This document shows positions 1 through 8,418 of a DNA stretch of 64,000 bases, in pieces (positions within the stretch are counted from its first letter, which is position 1; each line of letters begins with the position of its first letter). Origin of the DNA: SIG603 sp963589785 (lineage in GTDB: Bacteria > Bacillota > Clostridia > Oscillospirales > Acutalibacteraceae); NCBI GenBank assembly GCA_963589785.1, contig CAVAMJ010000003.1:62001-126000 (forward strand), written 5' to 3'. The notes below the pieces were generated by a model, which did no database searches, was not told where the DNA came from, and saw only the letters and a list, made by a program, of their open reading frames with translations. The translations under genes were made by a program, and so were the position numbers.

Positions 1-665
1 AGGCTATGGCTGAGTACATCATGAGCTTCACGGAGAAATTCGGAATGACCTTCCCCGGCTGGGAGCCTGAAAGAATGGCTAAGCTTGACGAGCTTTTTAA
101 AGCCTATGCACCTGTAACCAAAGAGATGCTCTGGGATAACCTTTTCTATTTCCTTAAAGCGATTATGCCGACCTGTGAGGAGGCCGGTGTAAAAATGGCT
201 ATTCACATGGACGATCCGCCATGGGATATTTTCGGACTGCCGAGACTTATGGTAGACGATGCCGCTTGCGGCAAGCTTTTGACGACAATAGATCATCCGT
301 GCAACTGCCTTACCTTGTGCACGGGCAGTCTTAATGCTAACCCTGAGAACAACTGCGCAGAAATTGCGGCGCACTATGCCGACAGAATAGCTTTTGCTCA
401 CATAAGAAATATTCATCATTTCCCGAACGGAGATTTCTCCGAGGCGGCTCACCGTGACTCATGCGGTGAAACGGGAATAATAGATATTCTAAGGGCACTT
501 CATGCGGCTAAGTGGGAGGGCTACATCAGACCGGACCACGGCAGACAGCTTTGGGAGGAGGGCCCCGGAGTTTGCCGCCCCGGTTACGGAAAATATGACC
601 GTGCACTCGGAACGCAGTATATGCTTGGGGTGTGGGATCTTCTCGATAAGCTTGAGCAAAACTAA
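1..665 (+). CDS. uxuA: Mannonate dehydratase, C-terminal part (5' end outside window)
   Basis: This is the last ~220 residues of D-mannonate dehydratase, which converts D-mannonate to 2-keto-3-deoxygluconate in hexuronate (glucuronate) breakdown. The reading frame is open to the left edge, so the gene starts upstream of the window; it is cut by the window, not degraded. Family-typical segments are visible: the HMDDPPW loop, CNCLTLCTGS, HIRNIHHFPNGDF and the IRPDHGR motif near the end, which carry the Cys/His/Asp ligands of the catalytic metal in this TIM-barrel enzyme. The protein ends TAA at 665. A GH3 glycosidase gene converges on it, and the two are separated by a stem-loop, so the pair suggests plant or host polysaccharide use. 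Confidence 0.95.
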   Translation, partial: AMAEYIMSFTEKFGMTFPGWEPERMAKLDELFKAYAPVTKEMLWDNLFYFLKAIMPTCEEAGVKMAIHMDDPPWDIFGLPRLMVDDAACGKLLTTIDHPCNCLTLCTGSLNANPENNCAEIAAHYADRIAFAHIRNIHHFPNGDFSEAAHRDSCGETGIIDILRALHAAKWEGYIRPDHGRQLWEEGPGVCRPGYGKYDRALGTQYMLGVWDLLDKLEQN

Positions 666-707
666 ACACAAAAACGGCTCGGACAAACCATTTGATTTGC
701 CCGAGCC
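664..707 (-). terminator. Intrinsic terminator between uxuA and the GH3 gene
   Basis: GGCTCGG (676-682) pairs with CCGAGCC (701-707). Read on the minus strand the stem is followed by a T-rich run (complement of 664-674), so it mainly ends the GH3 transcript. The plus-strand side has only a weak T run, so it may also slow uxuA transcription. Confidence 0.6.
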
Positions 708-744
708 ATTCTATATTGGAGGTCGTGTAGCTTTTTATTTTGAA

Positions 745-3030
745 TTATCTTGATGGTTTTGTGAGTGCCGGTACGTAGTATTTCTCAACTCTGTCGTCCT
801 TGATTACACCTGAGTAGTTAAGTCCATAAGCAAAGTCATACTTGTTGCCGACGGAATCTGTGTAGCACTCCATGTCACGAGGAGTATCCTCGCACTGTCT
901 TTCGACATCGTCCATGTCCTTTGGCATCTGCATCGGAAGAAGTCCGCTTGGCTCGCTGACACCTGCGACAATCTGAGCGAGTGCCTCGGATGAAGCTGTT
1001 CCTCCGCCGTAGTTGGATGGTTGTGAGAATGTTACGACTATGCCGTCAACTTCTTTTTCGAACTCATGGAAGCACATCGGTCTGCCCATGAACATTGCGA
1101 CAACGCTCGGAACGCCGATTTTCTTTGCCATTGCGGCGGCTTCGAGAATCTGATCAAGCTGTTCGGGGTTTGTTGTGAGAGCTGTCTCTCCGAAGTAGGA
1201 ACGGTTCTCTTTTGTTCCGTCAGGGAGAGTGTTTCCGGCGATAGAAACTTTTCTTACATATGGTCCGTCTGCGACATACTTGCCGTACTGGCGTGTGATA
1301 GGAACGAATTTCATGTTATCGGGATCTCTGCCGTCCTGTGGGAACGAGTTGCCCGGCTCTTTTGCTGGAATGAGAACGAGATCAACTCCCTTTAACTCAT
1401 CCTCTGTGAGTCTTGTGATCTCTGTTCCGTCAACATGGTCGGTCACTACGTCAAAGTATTTCTCCATGGTCTCAATGCTGATAGGATAGCTTACCTTAGC
1501 GTCTGTGATGACCAAGCCTCTTACGTGGTCCATGTCCTTGTGGGGTGCTTCGTAAAGTGCGGGCACATAGACCTTGATTCTCTTGTAATGCGGTACAATG
1601 GCTGAGTTTTCGTTCTTAACCATGACAACAGCCTTGACCTGTGCTTTTAATGCTTCCTCCTGCTTGTCCTCGGAGTTAACGTCGGCAAGTGCGGCTTTCT
1701 CGTCAAGGTACGGATTTTCAAATAAACCTGTGAGGAAATATCCCTGAAGAAGTCTTTTTGCGCTTGTTGCAAAGGCGTTGTCCATGAACTCCTTGCCGAC
1801 TTTTTCACATCCGAAATTGTAAGCGTCTATGAGAACCTGAGGATTTGAGCAGCCGCCCATCTGGTCGACACCGCACATGATAGCCATGAATGCTCTCTCG
1901 CCCGGGGTGACATCGCTTCTCTCAATGTATTCGCCCCAGCCCTGGTATCTTCTGCCCTCGTTCATGCCCTCGTTGAGAACCATCCAGTCGGTGCAGACAA
2001 CACCCGTGAAGCCGTAGTGCTCACGAAGTAAGGTCTTGATTTTATATTCTGAGTAGCTTGAGCCGACAATCTCGCCGAGAGATTTGTCCTCTGTGTAAGC
2101 GGCGGCATATGAGCTCATAACAGCCTGAGCCGTCTTTGTTTTTCCCTTGAGGTCGAATGCACCGTCAACAAAAGGAACGGTGAGTGCTTCAAAGTTGTTG
2201 TTTGGGAAAACGGAGTACTTTCCGCCCTCCATGTGACCTTCTCTGCCGCCCTCTGAGGAGCCTTCTGCTGTCCAGTGCTTTGCCATTGCGGTGATAGAGT
2301 CCTTGCCCCAGCCGAGGTCGTTTCCGTCCTCGTCAAAGGTTGACTGAAGTCCGTCGCAGAAAGCACGAACCATATCTCTTGAAAGTGCTGGGTCTTCGCC
2401 GAATGTGCCAGCGTTTCTGAACCAGCGCGGCTCTGAGGAAATATCTACCTGAGGAGCGAGGAAGCAAGCAACACCGAGGTCACGAAGCTCTTTTGACTGG
2501 CACTTTGCCGATTCAAAAGCGATTTCGGGGTCAAATGTAGCCGCTAAGCTTAAGTTGCCCGGCCAGTCAGATACGCCCTGACCGTTTCTTGGGTCTGATG
2601 CGAAGTAGCACGGAATACCGAAGTCTTTGCCCTCAACGTATTTCTGCATATTGTTTGACCATGCAATCTGATATTCGTCGGGATCTCCCGTGAGACCGCC
2701 TGAATTAAGAACCGAACGAAGATGCTGATCGAGGAATTTCTTCTGATCGTCGTTTACTTCCGGTTTGATGTCACGCTGATGAGCGGAGAAGCACATAAGT
2801 CCCGCCACCTGCTCGACAGAAAGTCGCTTGCCGAGGTCCGCTGCTCTCTCCTCTGCGGAAAGTCTCCAGTCCTCATAGGGGAGAAGCTCGCCGTCACCGA
2901 GGAAGTCCTTGAAATAAAGGCCGTCTTTTTCGATGATTTTTACGCCTGAATCCGGACAATATCCGAGGGTAGGGCCATTTTTGTTTTCGACTAAATTAAA
3001 GCCGTATTCCGTAATCTTTTCGTTTGCCAT
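745..3030 (-). CDS. Glycoside hydrolase family 3 protein (beta-glucosidase/xylosidase type)
   Basis: A 761-residue GH3 enzyme; these retaining hydrolases remove terminal beta-linked glucose, xylose or similar sugars from oligosaccharides. The catalytic nucleophile is the Asp of the VVCTDW segment (about residue 348), and the KHW...GGREGH region matches the substrate-binding Lys-His loop. The (beta/alpha)8 domain is followed by the (alpha/beta)6 domain; the length leaves little room for the C-terminal fibronectin-type domain of many GH3 enzymes. No signal peptide is seen, so it probably acts on imported oligosaccharides in the cytoplasm. The start is fixed by GGAGG about 10 nt upstream. It has its own promoter (3094-3122) and faces uxuA. 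The exact substrate cannot be told from the sequence. Confidence 0.93.
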   Translation of the reverse strand: MANEKITEYGFNLVENKNGPTLGYCPDSGVKIIEKDGLYFKDFLGDGELLPYEDWRLSAEERAADLGKRLSVEQVAGLMCFSAHQRDIKPEVNDDQKKFLDQHLRSVLNSGGLTGDPDEYQIAWSNNMQKYVEGKDFGIPCYFASDPRNGQGVSDWPGNLSLAATFDPEIAFESAKCQSKELRDLGVACFLAPQVDISSEPRWFRNAGTFGEDPALSRDMVRAFCDGLQSTFDEDGNDLGWGKDSITAMAKHWTAEGSSEGGREGHMEGGKYSVFPNNNFEALTVPFVDGAFDLKGKTKTAQAVMSSYAAAYTEDKSLGEIVGSSYSEYKIKTLLREHYGFTGVVCTDWMVLNEGMNEGRRYQGWGEYIERSDVTPGERAFMAIMCGVDQMGGCSNPQVLIDAYNFGCEKVGKEFMDNAFATSAKRLLQGYFLTGLFENPYLDEKAALADVNSEDKQEEALKAQVKAVVMVKNENSAIVPHYKRIKVYVPALYEAPHKDMDHVRGLVITDAKVSYPISIETMEKYFDVVTDHVDGTEITRLTEDELKGVDLVLIPAKEPGNSFPQDGRDPDNMKFVPITRQYGKYVADGPYVRKVSIAGNTLPDGTKENRSYFGETALTTNPEQLDQILEAAAMAKKIGVPSVVAMFMGRPMCFHEFEKEVDGIVVTFSQPSNYGGGTASSEALAQIVAGVSEPSGLLPMQMPKDMDDVERQCEDTPRDMECYTDSVGNKYDFAYGLNYSGVIKDDRVEKYYVPALTKPSR

Positions 3031-3093
3031 AATTTAATTACCTCCACACCTTTTAATGATTGTTTGAACCATTTAATATTCGCCTATAAGCAA

Positions 3094-3122
3094 AGTATAC
3101 AGAATACACAGAGCACTGTCAA
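3094..3122 (-). promoter_or_regulatory. Sigma-A type promoter of the GH3 gene
   Basis: On the minus strand TTGACA (3117-3122) and TATACT (3094-3099) are separated by exactly 17 bp. It lies 64 bp upstream of the GH3 start codon. Confidence 0.8.
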
Positions 3123-3136
3123 TGGATTTTAGGGAA

Positions 3137-3160
3137 AAATTGAGATTGGTGTCTCAATTT
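3137..3160. promoter_or_regulatory. Inverted repeat upstream of the GH3 promoter
   Basis: AAATTGAGA (3137-3145), six-base spacer, TCTCAATTT (3152-3160): a perfect 9-bp dyad centred about 30 bp upstream of the GH3 -35 box. That position suits an activator site. No T run follows in either direction close enough to call it a terminator. Confidence 0.4.
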
Positions 3161-3169
3161 AAATATAAC

Positions 3170-3209
3170 AAAAAAACTACCCGTATTTTAGTTCAAAATA
3201 CAGGTAGTT
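3170..3209 (-). terminator. Intrinsic terminator of the Lar-like gene
   Basis: CTACC/GGTAG and GTATTTT/AAAATAC form a long stem broken by one C-A mismatch. On the minus strand it ends in a run of T (complement of 3170-3176). Confidence 0.7.
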
Positions 3210-3237
3210 TTGCGGTTTAATTTTACTATTGTAAATC

Positions 3238-3453
3238 TCACTCGCTTCTTCTTTCGGCAATGACCTTGCCCATATTCCAAAGCTGAGAAGCACGCTTGAT
3301 TGCGTCAAGCTTGTCGTTGTCGCTGTCATACTGGATGAACGCAGTAGCTGAGCCGCAGTTGCCGCAAATTGCGTAAACGCACCAGCCGCCTTCCTCTTCG
3401 ATGTAGCCGCAGTCCTCAAAGCAAACTCGGCAAGGTAAAAGTTCGTCTTCCAT
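3238..3453 (-). CDS. Small Lar-like zinc-ribbon protein (71 aa)
   Basis: A 71-residue protein with four cysteines in two knuckles (CRVC near residue 8 and CGNCG near residue 31) followed by AIKRASQLWN. That layout, a CxxC zinc ribbon ending in an A..xWN helix, is the one seen in Lar/restriction-alleviation family proteins. The first knuckle is CRVC rather than CPFCG, so the assignment is to the fold rather than to the anti-restriction function. AAGGAGA sits 8 nt before the ATG. It stands alone between a GH3 gene and a cation exchanger, with its own terminator. Confidence 0.6.
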   Translation of the reverse strand: MEDELLPCRVCFEDCGYIEEEGGWCVYAICGNCGSATAFIQYDSDNDKLDAIKRASQLWNMGKVIAERRSE

Positions 3454-3595
3454 TGTTATCTCTCCTTATGTGATTTGCTGTGAATTTAGTTTAGCACAAT
3501 GTGAGTTTTAAATAAAGTAATATTTGTGAATGAAATTATTACAGTGGTGAAAAATTAGTTTTTATAATATTTATAAAAATATTATCGGAAAGATA

Positions 3596-3623
3596 TTGAA
3601 TTAATCTTGATGTGTGATATAAT
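3596..3623 (+). promoter_or_regulatory. Promoter of the CaCA exchanger gene
   Basis: TTGAAT (3596-3601), 16-bp spacer, TATAAT (3618-3623). The expected leader contains the pair CGCTTGA (3630-3636) / TCAAGCG (3659-3665), a 7-bp stem ahead of the GGAGG site. Confidence 0.7.
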
Positions 3624-3701
3624 CTAATACGCTTGAGTTACAGATACAGTATACAAATTCAAGCGACACTATTTGATAAGAAGTAAATATTGGAGGAAAA
3701 G

Positions 3702-4664
3702 ATGTTAAAAGCAGTATTTTTATTTGCTGTCGGTCTCGTGTGCCTTATTAAGGGCGGAGACTGGTTTGTTGACGGTGCGAGTGCACTCGCAAGAAAGTTT
3801 CATCTTCCCGAACTCTTAATCGGTGCGACCGTTGTTTCTATCGGAACAACTTTGCCTGAGGTCATGGTCTCGTCCATGTCGGCGGTTTCTGGTCACGGTG
3901 AGATAGCATACGGAAACGCTATCGGTTCGGTTATTTGCAATGCCGCACTTATTGCCGCAATTACTATTGCCGTAAGACCTGGCAAGGTAGACCCAAAGAC
4001 ACTCAAAACACCAGTGTTGTTCTTTTTTATAGCGGCAGCTATTTATTGCGTTGCGGCTTATGTTATGGGAGAATTCACAAGAGTTATGGGAATTATCATG
4101 CTCTTGGTGTTTGTTATCTATATGATTGTTAACGTCAAGCAAATGAAAGGCTCAGATATACCCGAGGAGCACGAGGACGACGGGGAAGAAATGAAGCTTT
4201 CCAAGATGATAATTTTGCTGATTATCGGTGCGGCTTTGATTGCTGTGGGAGCAAATCTTCTTGTTGACAACGGCACTATTATCGCAACTACACTTGGTGT
4301 TCCTGAGTCGGTTATCGCTCTTACATTTGTTGCACTTGGCACATCACTTCCGGAGCTTGTCACGGCTATCACATCGCTTATCAAAGGTCACAGCGACCTC
4401 TCACTCGGAAATGTCATCGGTGCGAATGTTTTTAACCTTGTGCTTGTCAGCGGCGTTTCAGTTACGCTCTCACCGTTCGTTGTGCCGAACAGCAAGCAGA
4501 TTTTAGGGATGAACTCAAGCCTTCTTGTGGATTTGCCGCTCATGATTATCGTCATGCTCATTCTTTCTTTGCCCGCACTTCTCAAGGGGAAGCTCTCGAG
4601 ATTTCAGGGAATTATCATGCTTTTGATTTACGCTTCATTCTGTGTCTTCCAGTTTGTTTGCTAA
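3702..4664 (+). CDS. CaCA-family Na+/Ca2+ (cation/proton) exchanger
   Basis: A 320-residue inner-membrane antiporter of the YrbG type with about ten membrane segments. The two inverted alpha repeats are plain: GTTLPE with GNAIGS in the first half and GTSLPE with GNVIGANVFN in the second; their acidic residues bind the cation. An acidic cytoplasmic loop (EEHEDDGEE, about residue 155-165) separates the halves, as usual. I chose the ATG at 3702 because GGAGG (3692-3696) lies 5-6 nt upstream; the in-frame TTG at 3690 is inside the ribosome-binding site. It has its own promoter. The ion specificity (calcium or another cation) is not decided by the sequence. Confidence 0.9.
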   Translation: MLKAVFLFAVGLVCLIKGGDWFVDGASALARKFHLPELLIGATVVSIGTTLPEVMVSSMSAVSGHGEIAYGNAIGSVICNAALIAAITIAVRPGKVDPKTLKTPVLFFFIAAAIYCVAAYVMGEFTRVMGIIMLLVFVIYMIVNVKQMKGSDIPEEHEDDGEEMKLSKMIILLIIGAALIAVGANLLVDNGTIIATTLGVPESVIALTFVALGTSLPELVTAITSLIKGHSDLSLGNVIGANVFNLVLVSGVSVTLSPFVVPNSKQILGMNSSLLVDLPLMIIVMLILSLPALLKGKLSRFQGIIMLLIYASFCVFQFVC

Positions 4665-4830
4665 GAAAAAGTAAAGATAAATCCAACGGCTTAGGTTTTT
4701 GACAGGAATTGATACTTATGGTTCTTAATTAGAAATTATGCACAAAAACAGACAGTCGAAATTTTGTGAAATTTGCCGATAAGGTTACAAAAATGTTATG
4801 CGTTTTTTGAACAAAATTAACTGCAATCTA

Positions 4831-4859
4831 TTGCAATTTTTGTTGCATAAATGTATAAT
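4831..4859 (+). promoter_or_regulatory. Promoter of the sugar isomerase/epimerase gene
   Basis: TTGCAA (4831-4836), 17-bp spacer, TATAAT (4854-4859), 71 bp before the start codon. Confidence 0.75.
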
Positions 4860-4930
4860 GACAACAGATAGGCTGGTATTAAGACAGCTTAGGAAATAAT
4901 GAATTCTTTTTTGTAAGGAGTGTATTACCA

Positions 4931-5905
4931 ATGAAAATCGGTGTTTGTTCTAACCTTCGTGCGGACCTTCCGTGGCGTGAGGCATTAGAGTATTTTGCAT
5001 CCAAGGGCATTCAGGCTGTTGAGGTCGGTGTCGGCGGATATCCGGGAAATGATCACTGCAACGCAGACATTCTTCTTAACGATGAGGCTGCATATGCAGA
5101 GTGGAAAAAGGCTCTCGATGACACAGGTATCATCGTATCAGGCTTCTCCGCTCATTCTAACCCTGTTCATCCTAACAAGGAATTTGCCGCTGAGTCTGAC
5201 AAGGCTATGAGAGACGCAGTTCTCATGGCTGAGAAATACGGCATTGACAATATCGAGTGCTTCTCCGGCTGCCCGGGTGATTCCCCAACAAGCCAGAAGC
5301 CAAACTGGGTTACATGCCCATGGCCGAACGACTTCGGTGAGATTCTTGACTATCAGTGGAACGAGTGCCTCATTCCTTACTGGAAGAACTTCGTTGAGTT
5401 CGCTAAGGCTCACGGCGTAACAAAGATCGGTCTCGAGATGCACCCAGGTTTCTGCGTTTACAGCACACAGACACTCTTAAAGCTTCGTCACGCTGTCGGT
5501 CCTGAGATCGGTGCTAACTTCGATCCTTCTCATATCCTTTGGCAGGGAATGGATCCTGTTACAGTTATCAGAGCACTCGGCAAAGAGGGCGCTATCTTCC
5601 ACGTACACGCTAAGGACGTAAGAATCGATCCTGACAACACTAAGCTTAACGGTGTTCTCGATACTAAGTCCTATGCTGACGAGATCAACAGATCTTGGAT
5701 CTTCCGTTCTTGCGGCTACGGCAACGATAAGCTCTACTGGAAGGAAATGATTTCCAACCTCAGAATGGTCGGCTATGATCACGTTATGTGCATCGAGCAC
5801 GAGGATTCACTCATGAGCATCAACGAGGGTCTCGAGAAGGCTGTCGCTTGCATGCAGGAGTGCATCGTCAAGGAGCCAAAGCTTACAGGCGCACGTTGGA
5901 TCTGA
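4931..5905 (+). CDS. Sugar phosphate isomerase/epimerase (xylose isomerase-like TIM barrel)
   Basis: A 324-residue protein of the AP-endonuclease-2/xylose-isomerase-like TIM-barrel family, which includes IolE-type dehydratases and sugar epimerases. Metal ligands expected in the family are visible as Glu in GLEMHPG, Asp-His in NFDPSH, His in HVHAKD and Glu in CIEHED near the C-terminus. Codon use is noticeably biased (GCT, AAG, CTC, ATC) like that of rpsB and tsf, which points to high expression. It has a consensus promoter, an AAGGAG site 10 nt before ATG, and a strong terminator, so it is a single-gene unit. The substrate is unknown; its position near uxuA and GH3 suggests sugar catabolism. 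Confidence 0.85.
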   Translation: MKIGVCSNLRADLPWREALEYFASKGIQAVEVGVGGYPGNDHCNADILLNDEAAYAEWKKALDDTGIIVSGFSAHSNPVHPNKEFAAESDKAMRDAVLMAEKYGIDNIECFSGCPGDSPTSQKPNWVTCPWPNDFGEILDYQWNECLIPYWKNFVEFAKAHGVTKIGLEMHPGFCVYSTQTLLKLRHAVGPEIGANFDPSHILWQGMDPVTVIRALGKEGAIFHVHAKDVRIDPDNTKLNGVLDTKSYADEINRSWIFRSCGYGNDKLYWKEMISNLRMVGYDHVMCIEHEDSLMSINEGLEKAVACMQECIVKEPKLTGARWI

Positions 5906-5927
5906 TAAAATCAAACTGAATTTACGG

Positions 5928-5955
5928 GGAGAGAACCTTTGGTTCTCTCCTTTTT
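5928..5955 (+). terminator. Intrinsic terminator after the sugar isomerase gene
   Basis: GGAGAGAACC (5928-5937), TTT loop, GGTTCTCTCC (5941-5950), then TTTTTA. A perfect 10-bp stem. Confidence 0.9.
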
Positions 5956-6057
5956 ATTTATAAAAGTATACATTTTTAGTGTGGAAATTTTCTCTTTAAT
6001 CAATGTCTGATTAGTGGTATCATTATAATTTAGACAGAAAGAACAGAGGTAGAATAA

Positions 6058-6870
6058 ATGGTTATTGATTTCCACACACATACATTTCCCGATAAAATCG
6101 CAGCAAAAACAATTTCCCTTTTGGAGAAAAAGGGCTATGACGAGTCGTATCGTGACGGCAGTGTTTCTTCACTTTTGGAGTGCATGAAAAAGGCGGGCGT
6201 AGATATAAGCGTATCGCTTCCCGTTGCGACAAAGGTCTCTCAGGTCGAGAGCATTAATCGTATGAGCAAGGAGCTAAACGGCAAGAACGGCTTGATTTTT
6301 GCCGGTGCAATTCACCCCGACTGCGAGAATATCGAGGAAATTCTTGACGATATAAAGGCGAGCGGACTTTACGGAATTAAGCTTCACTCCGATTATCAGG
6401 ATTTGTTTTTTGATGAAGAAAGATGCATAAGAATTATTAAGGGAGCAGCCGAAAGAGACTTGATGATTACCGCCCATGCAGGATTTGACCCGGCTTATCC
6501 TAATGAGGTTCACTGCACGGTTGATATGATAGTGAATGTACTCGATAAGGTGGGCAGTGTCCTTGATGACAAGCTGATTTTGGCTCATATGGGCTCTGTC
6601 GATAAGCCAGATGAGGTAATAGAAAAGCTTGTGGGAAGAAAGGTCTATTTTGATACCGCATATGTGCTCGATAAATTCCCCGATGCGTGCGTTAAAATCA
6701 TCAAGAAGCACGGGGCGGACAGAGTTCTCTTTGCGAGCGACTCGCCGTGGAGCGACCAGAAGAAATATGTGGAACTTCTGAAAAAGCTTGATTTAAGTGA
6801 TGAGGAGAAAGATTTAATCCTCTATAAAAATGCTCAGAGAATACTTAGAGCGCACGGACAAAATGTTTGA
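6058..6870 (+). CDS. Amidohydrolase-family metal-dependent hydrolase
   Basis: A 270-residue TIM-barrel hydrolase of the amidohydrolase-2 (ACMSD-like) group. It begins with the HTH metal motif (IDFHTHTFP, residues 3-11), has a central ITAHAG histidine, an ILAHMG histidine and the ASDSPW aspartate near the end, which together form the usual metal site. It hydrolyses or decarboxylates an unknown small molecule in the cytoplasm. The gene overlaps nothing upstream and is followed 16 nt later by a peptidase gene, so the three genes to 8205 look like one transcript closed by the terminator at 8213. Confidence 0.85.
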   Translation: MVIDFHTHTFPDKIAAKTISLLEKKGYDESYRDGSVSSLLECMKKAGVDISVSLPVATKVSQVESINRMSKELNGKNGLIFAGAIHPDCENIEEILDDIKASGLYGIKLHSDYQDLFFDEERCIRIIKGAAERDLMITAHAGFDPAYPNEVHCTVDMIVNVLDKVGSVLDDKLILAHMGSVDKPDEVIEKLVGRKVYFDTAYVLDKFPDACVKIIKKHGADRVLFASDSPWSDQKKYVELLKKLDLSDEEKDLILYKNAQRILRAHGQNV

Positions 6871-6886
6871 TAACGAGGGCAAGCAT

Positions 6887-7966
6887 ATGAACAGGACAGA
6901 AAATATAGTCAGAGTTATAAAAGAGCTTGATGCCGATGCCGTTTTGATAACACATTCCGACAACCGTCTGTATGCATCGGGATTTATATCCTCTGCCGGA
7001 AATGTGTTTGTCACAAAGGACGGCTTCGCTTACTATCTCACCGATTCGAGATACCTCGAGGCGGCGGGAAAGGAACTCTTAGAGAAAAACTTTATGCTTG
7101 CCGACACCACGGCGGGTTATATAAATGTCATCAACGGCTTGATTGAAAAGCATGGAGTAAAAAGGCTCGTAATTGAGGATATGCACATCAGCCTCAGTGA
7201 ATTTAACGGCTACCGTGATAACTTAAACGCCGAGTTGGTTTTTGCGGGCGACAAAATCGACAAACTTCGCTCCGTGCTTACAATTGAGGACAGAGATGCT
7301 CTCGAGCTTGCCGAAACCCTCGCATCAAAGGCGCTTGAAGAAACGCTCTCGTCATTCAGAGTTGGAATGACCGAAAAGGAGCTTGAGGCAGAATTAATCT
7401 ATCATATGTACATGAACGGTGCCGATGATTTAAGCTTCAAGCCTGAGATAATCAGCGGAGCGAACGCATCAATGCCGCACGGAAATCCGACCGACAAGCC
7501 GATAATTGAGGGTGACGTACTGCTTATGGACTTCGGACTTGTCAAGAACGGCTACTGGTCTGATATGTCGAGAACCTTTGCCGTCGGATATGCAAGCGAT
7601 GAGCTAAGCGAGGTTTATTATACCGTTCTCGAGGCACAGGAAAGAGCGATTAAAAGCTTTAAGATCGGGATGACGGGAAAAGAGCTCGATGCTGTTGCAA
7701 GAGATTATATCATGTCAAGCGGAATTGACGGATGCTATCAGCACGCACTCGGTCACGCTTGCGGATTGCTCGGAGCCGCACCGACTCACCTTGCAAACAG
7801 GTTTTCAGATGACATCATGGAGGTTGGCAACTGCCTAAGCTTTGAGCCGGGAATCTATCAGCCGGGCAAGCTTGGATGCAGAATAGAAGACCTTGTTTAT
7901 TTAGGTGAAAACGGGCCATATAATCTGACGCACTTCCCTAAAAAGGAGCTGATTGTACTCAAATGA
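6887..7966 (+). CDS. M24-family aminopeptidase (Xaa-Pro dipeptidase type)
   Basis: A 359-residue creatinase/aminopeptidase-fold enzyme: N-terminal creatinase-like domain (to about residue 125) and a pita-bread metallopeptidase domain. The five dinuclear-metal ligands can be placed: Asp in LLMDFG, Asp in WSDMSRTF, His in LGHACG, Glu in FEPGIY and Glu in CRIEDL. The usual HGxGH loop reads HALGHACG. It should remove N-terminal residues next to proline from short peptides in the cytoplasm. The start at 6887 is preferred because GAGGG lies 7 nt upstream; an in-frame ATG at 6863 lies inside the amidohydrolase end and has no ribosome-binding site. Confidence 0.9.
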   Translation: MNRTENIVRVIKELDADAVLITHSDNRLYASGFISSAGNVFVTKDGFAYYLTDSRYLEAAGKELLEKNFMLADTTAGYINVINGLIEKHGVKRLVIEDMHISLSEFNGYRDNLNAELVFAGDKIDKLRSVLTIEDRDALELAETLASKALEETLSSFRVGMTEKELEAELIYHMYMNGADDLSFKPEIISGANASMPHGNPTDKPIIEGDVLLMDFGLVKNGYWSDMSRTFAVGYASDELSEVYYTVLEAQERAIKSFKIGMTGKELDAVARDYIMSSGIDGCYQHALGHACGLLGAAPTHLANRFSDDIMEVGNCLSFEPGIYQPGKLGCRIEDLVYLGENGPYNLTHFPKKELIVLK

Positions 7967-8205
7967 CGGATAAGAAAAGCAGTGTAAGCGAAGAAAATAA
8001 AAAAGCTAAAGCCGAAGATATAAAAATGATACGCGATAAAATAATTATCTGCCTTGCCATGGGGCTTCCGTGGGCACTCATTACGGTAGCTATGTTTATA
8101 GTCGGTTATCCGATATTTGCGATACCATCGGGTGTGATAACGATAGCGGTTATTCTTTTTGCGCTTTACATATACATTAAATATAAGCTTACAGAAGATA
8201 AATAA
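7963..8205 (+). CDS. Small two-TM membrane protein (80 aa), unknown function
   Basis: An 80-residue protein with a charged N-terminal stretch (about 25 residues, rich in Lys/Glu) and two hydrophobic segments near residues 28-50 and 52-72. Its ATG overlaps the stop of the peptidase gene as ATGA, so the two are translationally coupled. I do not recognise the family. The context suggests a membrane partner of the peptidase, but nothing in the sequence proves this. Confidence 0.75.
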   Translation: MTDKKSSVSEENKKAKAEDIKMIRDKIIICLAMGLPWALITVAMFIVGYPIFAIPSGVITIAVILFALYIYIKYKLTEDK

Positions 8206-8212
8206 ATGAACG

Positions 8213-8246
8213 AATACCAAGAGAAAACATTCTCTTGGTATTTTTT
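8213..8246 (+). terminator. Intrinsic terminator after the amidohydrolase-peptidase unit
   Basis: AATACCAAGAGA (8213-8224), six-base loop, TCTCTTGGTATT (8231-8242), then TTTT. A perfect 12-bp stem. Confidence 0.9.
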
Positions 8247-8356
8247 ATGCTTGTTTACTTGATATAAATTAAATTTATGATGAATTATTAGTAAATAGTA
8301 TTTGATTTAATAGCGGATTGGTAGTAAAATTTAGCTAAAGAACACTAAAACACTGA

Positions 8357-8395
8357 TTGATATCAAGAAAAATCGCTATTTGATATTAGTATAAT
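8357..8395 (+). promoter_or_regulatory. Probable regulated promoter of the aldo/keto reductase gene
   Basis: A TATAAT box (8390-8395) has no recognisable -35 at 16-18 bp. Instead there is a perfect palindrome TTGATATCAA (8357-8366) and a second TTGATAT (8380-8386) just upstream of the -10. This looks like a promoter that depends on a bound regulator, but it is a by-eye call. Confidence 0.35.
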
Positions 8396-8418
8396 TTATT
8401 AAAAACAGGAGGCAAATT

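Noticed and set aside
1..665. uxuA as a truncated pseudogene
   Set aside because: The frame is open to the window edge with intact motifs; it is cut by the window only.
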